Below, in pieces: positions 56,618-64,000 of a DNA stretch of 64,000 nucleotides. The position numbers were made by a program, and so were the translations under genes. Where the stretch lies: positions 17,574,542 to 17,638,541 of the forward strand of contig OY821791.1 of assembly GCA_963682175.1 (NCBI GenBank), in the 5' to 3' direction. Position 1 is the first letter of the stretch; each line of letters begins with the position of its first letter. The DNA is from Triglochin maritima. Its lineage: Eukaryota > Streptophyta > Magnoliopsida > Alismatales > Juncaginaceae. The notes beneath the pieces were generated by a model. That model searched no databases. It worked only from the letters and a program-made list of their open reading frames with translations, and had not been told where the DNA came from.

Positions 56618-58309
56618 TGTAACGTCCTCAAACACAGCGGAAAATTTCAAATTTAAATCATACAATCAACGAGGACATTACGAAAAGAAATACACACACT
56701 GGTGCACCAACATATAATATATATATGTGAACGAGTTTACAAAAGAATGTGATCACATCAAAAGATCATATACATGAAATATACACAAGTAATCACAACC
56801 ACCTCAAAATATAGGGAAGCAGGATCAGGTCTCGAGCGCTCCCTCCTCCGTCGCCACCCACCTAACGTCGCTCTCGTCCTGAAAGCAGACAATGAATGCC
56901 TGAGTTTCCAGGAGGAAACCCAGTATGCCAAACCCTAACACATATATGGACAGAATGAAATGTACAAAGAAACGTAAAACACCACAACTGATACACTCGC
57001 TAAGTTCCCGGGACCTCTCTCCCGGCCATAGCCCAACCACACGGGTCTCAAGGGTCCTCTCACCCCAACCCACCAACACACGTGCACACAAGGCGCCGCC
57101 GGTCCAAATCACGGTCAAACAACCCCCTAATTGCCTCAGTGTTACCGGAGCCACGGTTTTGCATCATTCGTCGGAGCCACGGCTTTGCCTCATTCGCCGG
57201 AGCCACGGCCACAATATCACAATCAATCTCCACGTGTCACTACTAATTGCTATAGGGCCGGAATGTCTGTGTCGTCGCCCCAAAAGGGCCGGAGACCCAT
57301 TGCCTTCTAGCCAATCAATAGCAACACACACACACACAAACACAAAAACAGTGCAAAACAGTCGAACGAAAACTGGCTTCCGGTCGACCGATCCTCACCC
57401 AGAGAACTGGCCCAACCGAAAAACCCGCAAAACGGTCGACCGACAAAGGGGTCCCGGTCGACCGAAAAGCACTAGTAGAAATCCATTTTCGCAATCAACA
57501 GTAAAACGGTCGAACAACCGAACCCTATCGGTCGACCGAAAACAACCAGTAGAACTCACCCAGCGTCCTCACATCACGGTCGACCGAAACCACACTTCCG
57601 GTCGACCGGCCATTAAGTTAACTTAAACGTCGGTCGAACGAGTCAAACAGGCGGTCGACGCCCCAACCGACATACAACAGTACTTTCGGTCGACCGGCAA
57701 AGGGGTCCCGTTCGACCGAAAATACACAGGACATCTTTCTCTCGCTAAAATTGCAACAACCGGTCGACCGCCCAAAGGGCATCGTTCGACCGGTGCGAGG
57801 GATTCGCCCAAAAATACACTACAACCTGTCGACCGAACCAAAACCACGGTCGACCGTTTATAGTTCAGAAACGGCTGTGCAGGTCCGACGAGCCCGAAAC
57901 GGCCTACCGTCGACCGCTCCCACTCCCACACTAACAATAGGTGAGATTGAAAGCAAGTTTGACATACCTTAAGGCTTGAAGAAGCCTTTGAAGAAACAAC
58001 GGCGAGCTCCTCCACGAAAAGGCTCTAACTCCGACGAACTTCCGATCAACTCAACTCGGCAGCAACCCGAGCTCCTTCGGCGACTGCAACTCCACGCACG
58101 ACGCTGACTCTTCCACTGTCGAGAGAGAGACGAGTTTAGAGGGAGAGAGAGTGAATGAGAGAGAGGAGATCGTGATGAAAGAGAGAGAGAGAGAGTAAAA
58201 CCAACCTTTATATACAAATCTCCCACTCGATCTCAGCCGTCCATCTCAAACCATCACTAATCCTCCCCTAAACACAATTAAGAACAGTAAGCAAGGTTAG
58301 GATATAACA
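56618..58309 (-). repeat. 5' LTR of element B
   Basis: 1692 bp, matching 47510-49202 closely. It lacks about 16 bp near 57657 and has an expanded (CA)n run at 57327-57346, so equal length is coincidental. TATA box is the complement of 58206-58215. Confidence 0.94.
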
Positions 58310-59470
58310 AAATAGGTCCAATGGATCTCAGAATTTTGTCGTGGGTTGGGTATTCGGGTTGAAGAATTCTCGAACCATAAGATGTGATTTAGAGCCGTCA
58401 GATTATTCCCAGATTAATCATAACCATGTATTAGTCTATATATACCATTGTAATCCATCCTGTCCCACTTCTTCTTGCTTCTCCATCAGTTTTAGGTTTT
58501 GTTTTACTGCTGCTTAGTGTAGTTGGTGGAGAAGAAGCATACTTTCAATCTTTTCATTTCAATCAAGTGTGAGTTTTGTTATTTAAATACACGTCTTTCT
58601 TTTGATGCAATTTCTTTAATGTTGTGGTTTGTTTAATCTTGTTTTTAGTCATTTTCATTATGGGTTCATGTTATTTTTATGTTTTCTTTAGTGTAGAGAT
58701 GATTAGAGAGTAGTCCATCCCTGTTGGGGGTGTAGAAGAAGGTGATTTGATCATGTGATGGATTAGTGTGTGTGTTAATCTTAATCCTTTGAGTCTTACA
58801 TGATTTCCAAAACCATCTAATGAGATTTCACTCTTATCTTGGATGTGATAATGCTCTTGAATGAAAATTCTTACATGCTTAGATTAGTGAGCCTATTTTA
58901 TGGGGAATGATGATGTTAGGATAATGATGGAGTGGAAGAAGGAAACAATACATAGGCATGCATGTGCTCATGTTGACTTTATCCAAATTAATGTATTGTA
59001 TGTTTTAATGATTGTGATAAATCTTATTTCATGTGGACATAGTTGGATTTGAGCCATTATGCATGTGAACATATTTGCTACATTTCAATTATTGTATTGT
59101 ATGTTTTAATGATAATGTTTTATGTTATTTCATGTGGAGGCAAAGTTGAATTTGATTTTTATGGATTTTATGTGTCACATGTTTTGATGAGCACATATGA
59201 TCACATACACACAACACACATTTTTGTATTCGCTTTGTTTCTCTACCTCCTGAGGGCTTTAGTTTTATTGATCGTTTTTTCTGATTTCCCACGCATTATA
59301 GTTTAATTTTGATCATATCTCTCTCTTCTTCTCCCCCACTCGAGTATCGTGAATCCGACTCACATGCGCTCCCTGTGGACCGACCCTTATTTGGCACCGC
59401 TTTAACGCGGTCGTACACTAACGGCTTTCCTGTCTTTCGAAACCTCCGGGACTTTTCTTCTGGAAATTCA
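58310..59470 (+). repeat. C 5' LTR, part 3
   Basis: Starts with B's AAATA duplication. It holds a TATA box (TCTATATATACC, 58435-58446), a CT-rich start region, the TGTTGGGGGTGTAG and TTTTATGGGGAATGATGATG phrases shared with the solo LTR 35642-37175, and ends GGAAATTCA five bases before the primer site. Confidence 0.75.
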
Positions 59471-59475
59471 AGAAG

Positions 59476-59493
59476 TGGCACCATTGTCGGGGA
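59476..59493 (+). other. Primer binding site of element C
   Basis: TGGCACCATTGTCGGGGA differs from the tRNA-Asp site of A at three positions, each C-to-T or G-to-A. Confidence 0.7.
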
Positions 59494-60640
59494 GCGCCGA
59501 TTCCATAGTCGAGTTCACCATTTTGGTGGGCGTTTTATTTGTTTTTACGTGTTCGTTTTTGTTTTGGTTACTCGAATGGTGTCACAAGTGGACATGAGGA
59601 CCTACTGGGACTTGGAAGCACACTGGTGAATTCTGGGGACCCAAAACCTGAGAAGATTCGCCAGTGGCGGATTTGGTGAGGTATTTGTGATTTTTGTTTC
59701 AGCTGTAGCTTCGTTTGCCTATTTCTAGTTGGTTCCTTGCATTGTTGATGCAATGCATGCTCTGTTTTAGTGTCAGAAATTAATTTGGCTTGCATGACCC
59801 CTTTATAGGACAACTTGGACCCAAAAACTCAAAGCAAAAGATTAGACTATTTGCCATGTAGGTCATGTATCATTTGTAGGCCTTGCATGCACATTGTCTT
59901 TTGTTTGCTTTAAATTCTTGTTGTCGATTGCTGGCGTGAGGTACGTGCACTTGTCCTCTCATTAATGCATTTGTAAATCATGCATGAATTAGTAAGGTGG
60001 ATTGGGACAAGAGTGAGGTGAGTGTTTGTTTTGTGAGGACTTTGCTAGCTTAAGTTTTCAAAACATCTTTAAGGGGCACACCTATAGTCTTCAAGATAAG
60101 ATGGGGGATTTCATCACCCCTTCCTTAGCCCTAAAAACCACACTTAAGTGAAGCCCCAAATCTAAAATCAAGTAGACATTGGCCCTAGGACTCCGGTGGA
60201 TTAAGAGAGTGATAGGGTCACGACTGTCATGGCCTAATCGGCGTCGCCCACTTTGTCGATAGTAGGAGAGACGAGATCTCTGGATCTTGGCTCACTTACT
60301 GGGCTTTGTGGTCTTCATCTTTGGGAGGTGAGGCGTGTTGGGGTCGTGTGACCTCGTAGTTAGGCATCGTTAACTGTAAGTACATATATTAACCATAGGT
60401 TGTTTGAGCCGTGTTTGCTAGATAGACTTCGACCCTCACCCGCTACCCACTCTATTTCTACAGATTCTTCCTTTCTAATCTGAGTCTTCTCCTCCTCTAT
60501 CTTCTTCGTTATAGTCTCCTCCTCTGCTTACAACTTTTGTCGTGTGTTGTTTTAGAGTTGAGTTGAGCATTTTCTTTGAGGTTGGCTTCGTTCTGGTGAG
60601 AGCGCTCGACTTGAGGGAGTGCATTAGTCTGAGATGGACG
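59494..60640 (+). other. Element C leader
   Basis: No gene. It includes GGTACGTG-type and GGGGGATTTCATCACCCC phrases shared with C' and A, and a CT-rich tract (60490-60530) before the gag start. Confidence 0.6.
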
Positions 60641-62618
60641 GGCTAGGTGTTCACCCATCTCCGCCTCATGCACCTTTGGAGCATGAGGCCGAGTCATCTC
60701 ATGGTGATGGGCGACATCGGGTTCCATACATGGATTACCTCGGTATGTTCCAACCACCACGTAGACCTCCTTCTCCTCCTCTGAATTAGGAGGAAGAGGG
60801 ATTCGGTCAGGATCGAGTTCTTGGTGAACCACCACATTTAGCTCGACAAGATAGACTGATGACGTTGTGAGAACGGACCCATTCTGTTTGGCTCGCGCAA
60901 CCTTTTTGCATAGTTGTCCCGCCGGCTTTCGCGGGAATAACTATGAGTTGAAACCTCAATATGTGAGCATCCTTCCTACCTTCACTGCAAATAAGGAGGA
61001 TCTATATATTTTTATACGTGAATTCGAGGAGGTATGCTCCATATTCAAGCTTCAACAACTTGAAGAGGGTTCTGTCCGGTTGGGGATTATTTCTTTGGAA
61101 TTGAAGGATAACGCAAAAAATTGGATGTACAACCTTCCAGCGAGCTCTATTCGGTCTTGGGATGTCTTTGTAACCGTCTTTCTGAAGATATTTTTCCCTC
61201 AAAGAAAAAATCAACATATACGGCACCAAATACATCAAATGTATCAGAATGAGACTTAATTTTTTCGTGCTTTCTTTGAGAGGTTCAAAGACCTTCTCCA
61301 ACAATGCCCTCATCATGGACTTGAGCTATGACAGTTTTGCCAGATTTTTATAAGGGCCTCAACTACAATACCCGCACATTGTTGGTGTCGATGTGTCAAT
61401 GTGATTTCCAAATGAAACCCATCGATGAGGCATGAGACACTTGTGATTTCCAAATGAACCCTATCGATGAGGCATGAGACACTTTTGAATTAATGGTTGA
61501 TCGTACCTTTGAGTGGCACACCATGAGAGATCCACCAACCACATGGTCTTCTGGTTGAGATAGATCGTATGAAGTTGAGTCAACTATCGCGTTTGAGGCG
61601 AAATTAGCTGCTCTCATGCGTAGGATTGAGAGTTTAGAGTTAGATCGAGCTCCTGTAGCTCAGGTCGCTACTTCGATGTGTAGTAGGTGTGGACTTACGA
61701 GACATGATGACTTGGAATGTGCTTACGCTCCAAGGGATACTGAGCATGGAAATGCGATGTATCAATAGAGACCCCGTAAGGACCCGTACAACCACTCCTA
61801 CAACCCGGGATGGCGTAACCATCCTAACTTCTCTTGGTGGCCTAGTGGGGTCCACGGTTAGAGCTCACACGCTCAACCTCAACCTCCACCTTATCAACCT
61901 CCACGCCCATCGGCGACCTACCAACCCCCGCATCAAAGGTCTTAACACCATAATTACCATCCTCAGGACTCATTGTCGGGTTATTCTAACCAAACTACAT
62001 TACCCTAGCGGGTTGACCCAAATGACCACTCCAGTGATCTGACCCTTCAAGTGTTCATGCAGAGCGTGCAAAGTACAGTCAAAGATTTGGAACTGCAAGT
62101 TAGCCAGTTGGCTCATCAGTTCCATGAACGTGAGAAAGGTCAGTTGTTGAGTCAACTGTGGTAAATCCCAGGGGTCACCCTGCTCAGGTTAGGCAAAATG
62201 TGCATAATGTTGAAAATGTTGTCCATACCTTAAGATCAGGAAGGGTTGTTGACAACAATGTGGAAATGCATGAATCCAACCCCGTTGGTGACTCTTCCGA
62301 AGAGGGTCGTGAGTCTTTCAAGGAACCCAATTTTGAGACTCCTCCTCGTGACAATTATGTCCCTAAGGTGTCATTCCCCGAGCACCTTAAAAAGAAAACT
62401 TCAAATAAGCATGACAAGATGTTTGAGATATTTCGGCAAGTTAAGGTGAGCATCCCTCTGTTGGAGGTGATTCAGGAAATGCCACTTTATGTCAGGGTTC
62501 TAAGGACTTATGCACCAAGATAAGAATAACACATGTTCCCAAGAAAGCTTTTCTTGCGGAAAATGTGAGTTCATTGTTGGCACAACCCACACAAGTCAAA
62601 TACAAGGACCCTGGTTGC
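60641..62618 (+). pseudogene. Element C gag, decayed and cut by element D
   Basis: Probable start ATG at 60641 (MDGLGVHPSPPHAP). The open part 60867-61259 has GNNYELKPQYVSILPTF, GIISLELKDNAKNWMYNLP and VFLKIFFPQRKNQ, the Athila/Tat gag core. Later frames show FFERFKDLLQQCPHHG, a CCHC knuckle (CSRCGLTRHDDLEC, 61678) and NPGWRNHPNFSW. The frame 62158-62523 has NYVPKVSFPEHLKKK and VSIPLLEVIQEMP. A 41-bp direct duplication lies at about 61400-61483. Many stops. It ends at KYKDPGC where D is inserted, before the protease. Confidence 0.8.
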
Positions 62619-63766
62619 TGATTGACATCATTTCATGCTTATATTTGTATCTTATATCCATTATCTTACACCTAAGCAATACTACGTGACGAGTTTTATG
62701 TTTGAATTTCAGAAATAAATAGGTTTGAAGAGATGAAGCATGAAAGGACCCAAAAGCAGGGAAAAAAGACTTAATTGTGAGACCTGGGGACTAAGATGCA
62801 AGGGAGAAGGACCTGAACGTAAGACTGAAGAACCAAAGAGCAAAACAGAAAACTCCACACCATCATGGGGAGTATTTTGCCAATTCTATTCGGTCGGAGC
62901 TCCAACAAGTGAAGTCGATATATCAAAGACCAACAAAGACATCCAGAAAATCCCAAAATAAAATCCAGCGTGATCCGGACCATATAGACCGCCAATGTGA
63001 GTCATTGTTAATAAAATAATTGTTATAGTCCTTTTAATCTTGTCTTTTAATTTGTGCATGCTTGTTTAGTCTTTCCTTTCCTTTTAAGCTTCTTTAATGC
63101 TCCCTTCTTGCTTAGTTAAATTTCCTTTCAGTATAATGTTTCATTTTGTTAATATAGGTAGTGTAATGATTAGTGAGTAGTTCCATCCCCTTTGGGGGTG
63201 GAGTAGATGTATGTACATGTGATGTAGGTGGTATGAATGCTAGATGTTATTGTTTGTGAGAGATATTAGTATGTTTGTTTGAATTAATAAGAACTTTACT
63301 TGATGGTTTCTGCCATAGTTAGGTACACTCCATGCTCGTTATGTTCTTAATAACAACCTTGCATTGCTCATATTAATCACCTAGGTTAGTGTTGTAAATG
63401 ATAGGTCTTGTCATGAGGTACTTCTTATGCATTAACAAACACTAACCACACTTGAGCTTATTGTATGCATTCACCACACTTATTTCATGTGCACACACAC
63501 ACTCCACCCCTTAGGGGTTTTCCATTCCTGAGTTTTATATCCTTTCATTAGCTGCTTAGTTTAGTTTGTTTCGTCATTTCATTTCATGCTTTCTAGTTTC
63601 CTAGTTTAGATTATTGTAGTTTAGTGTAATCAATCTTTCTCTCCTTTCTTTACCACTCGCCTTCGAACAAACCAAAAGTCGACACACCTCCCTGTGGATC
63701 GACCCGTATTTGCCACCGCTTCAACGTGACCGTGTACTTGCGGTTTAATATAAAACGAATCAATCA
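62619..63766 (+). repeat. 5' LTR of element D, promoter deleted
   Basis: 1148 bp, TGATTGACATC...GAATCAATCA. At 62996/62997 the text jumps from GACCGCCAAT to GTGAGTCATTG. In related LTRs these phrases are about 250 bp apart and enclose half of the palindrome, the TATA box and the start site. The short phrase CAAT is present at both break sites. Confidence 0.88.
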
Positions 63767-63772
63767 AGTTTT

Positions 63773-63790
63773 TGGCGCCGTTGCCGGGCA
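63773..63790 (+). other. Primer binding site (tRNA-Asp), element D
   Basis: TGGCGCCGTTGCCGGGCA follows the LTR by six bases; it differs from A's site by one base in 18. Confidence 0.88.
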
Positions 63791-63926
63791 GGTGCTCTGT
63801 CCAGACTTTGGTTTGGACGATTCGAGTGGTTTTAATTTTTTGTTTTTAGTTTTTGTGTGCTTCAGGCATTCTGCGGATCAAGGGGAAGCGACTGGAGAAA
63901 TTTGAGAGCAAATGACCCAAAACAGA

Positions 63927-63961
63927 CCGCCAATCAGCGGTCTGGGACAGCCAATTGGCGG
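63927..63961. repeat. Paired CCGCCAATTGGCGG palindromes in D leader
   Basis: CCGCCAATCAGCGG starts at 63927 and CAGCCAATTGGCGG at 63948, 21 bp apart, the same spacing as the pairs at 45714/45735 and 46907/46928. Confidence 0.8.
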
Positions 63962-64000
63962 CCTGGTAAGCCTCAATCTCTCTCAAAAAAAATCTGGTTG

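Larger units (their letters stand above)
47510..58309 (-). mobile_element. Element B: Tekay-type chromovirus (Gypsy)
   Basis: 10,800 bp flanked by AAATA (47505-47509 and 58310-58314). On the minus strand: 5' LTR 56618-58309, tRNA-iMet primer site, gag, protease, reverse transcriptase (split by a solo LTR), RNase H, integrase with a chromodomain-like end, polypurine tract and 3' LTR 47510-49202. Domain order and C-terminal text ([20 protein letters not shown]) fit Tekay/Del. Three stops and a frameshift inactivate it. Confidence 0.95.
38124..64000 (+). mobile_element. Host Gypsy element C (Athila/Tat-like), heavily interrupted
   Basis: Once A (38361-47310) and B (47510-58309) are removed, 38124-38360, 47311-47509 and 58310-59470 join into one LTR of about 1.6 kb. 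Primer site 59476, leader and gag follow. D cuts gag at 62618. The start at 38124 (TGATACATG) is chosen by likeness to TGATTGACATC of related LTRs and is less certain than the other boundaries. The 3' LTR and target-site duplication are outside the window. The right limit given is only the window end. Confidence 0.65.
62619..64000 (+). mobile_element. Element D (Athila/Tat-like Gypsy), 5' end only
   Basis: Inserted in C gag with left flank GTTGC (62614-62618). It has an LTR, a tRNA-Asp primer site and leader, then leaves the window. Same family as A and the solo LTR 35642-37175. The target-site duplication cannot be checked here. Confidence 0.88.

Noticed and set aside
1..64000. rRNA, tRNA or organelle-derived genes
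   Set aside because: No conserved rRNA or tRNA sequence is visible; the only tRNA-like text is the primer sites, which are 12-18 bases long.

Overview
This is nuclear DNA of a flowering plant, probably a eudicot, from a repeat-dense and gene-poor chromosomal region. The evidence is long terminal repeats (LTRs) with tRNA-iMet- and tRNA-Asp-type primer sites, Copia (SIRE/UBN2-type gag), Tekay chromovirus and Athila/Tat-like Gypsy proteins, a TNP2-type CACTA transposase, MULE transposase remains and MITE-like DNA. I see no rRNA, tRNA, CRISPR or bacterial feature. Nearly all 64 kb can be assigned to transposons, many nested in one another. The only candidate host gene is a small secreted cysteine-bearing peptide gene with a broken duplicate.

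Layout. 1-7516: an old Athila/Tat-like element (called C' here) split by a complete gag-only Copia element at 1951-7013 (target-site duplication, TSD, AGTTT). About 7590-13420: a decayed CACTA element with TNP2 transposase, itself split by a second CACTA-like element (about 9846-11294). 13611-14300: a 12-bp-type minisatellite. 14370-17001: a complete non-autonomous CACTA element (TSD ATC) carrying exons captured from an SMP/C2-domain (NTMC2T6-like) gene. 17002-19476: AT-rich DNA and a possible MITE. 19600-23603: MULE remains separated by an LTR. 23604-28635: a decayed SIRE-like minus-strand element and LTR fragments. 29036-35264: two copies of a segment holding the peptide gene, separated by a solo LTR (31881-34113, TSD GAATT). 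35642-37175: another solo LTR.

From about 38124 to the end, one Gypsy element (C) is hit repeatedly. Its 5' LTR is split by element A (38361-47310, minus, TSD AAAAC) and element B (47510-58309, minus, Tekay chromovirus, TSD AAATA). A contains a solo LTR (42003-43230, TSD TTGAT), and B contains another (51775-54634, TSD CAGGT) inside its reverse transcriptase. C's gag is cut at 62618 by element D, which runs out of the window. Joining the flanks across each insertion restores a continuous C LTR, so the order of events can be read: C first, then A, B and D, then the two solo-LTR elements.

The most unusual signal is in the LTRs. Several unrelated LTR families carry short palindromes in pairs at nearly fixed spacing: CGGTNNACCG pairs 19 bp apart (Copia 1951-7013) or 21-22 bp apart (a SIRE-like family, the Tekay B family and others), CCGCCAATTGGCGG pairs 21 bp apart (A and D) and GCGGCGGAATCGCCGC 32 bp apart (solo LTR 42003-43230). 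The spacing is conserved while the bases between the palindromes are not. The arrays lie upstream of the TATA box in the Copia families and downstream of it in the Gypsy ones. I do not recognise this as a described element and treat it as the main lead.
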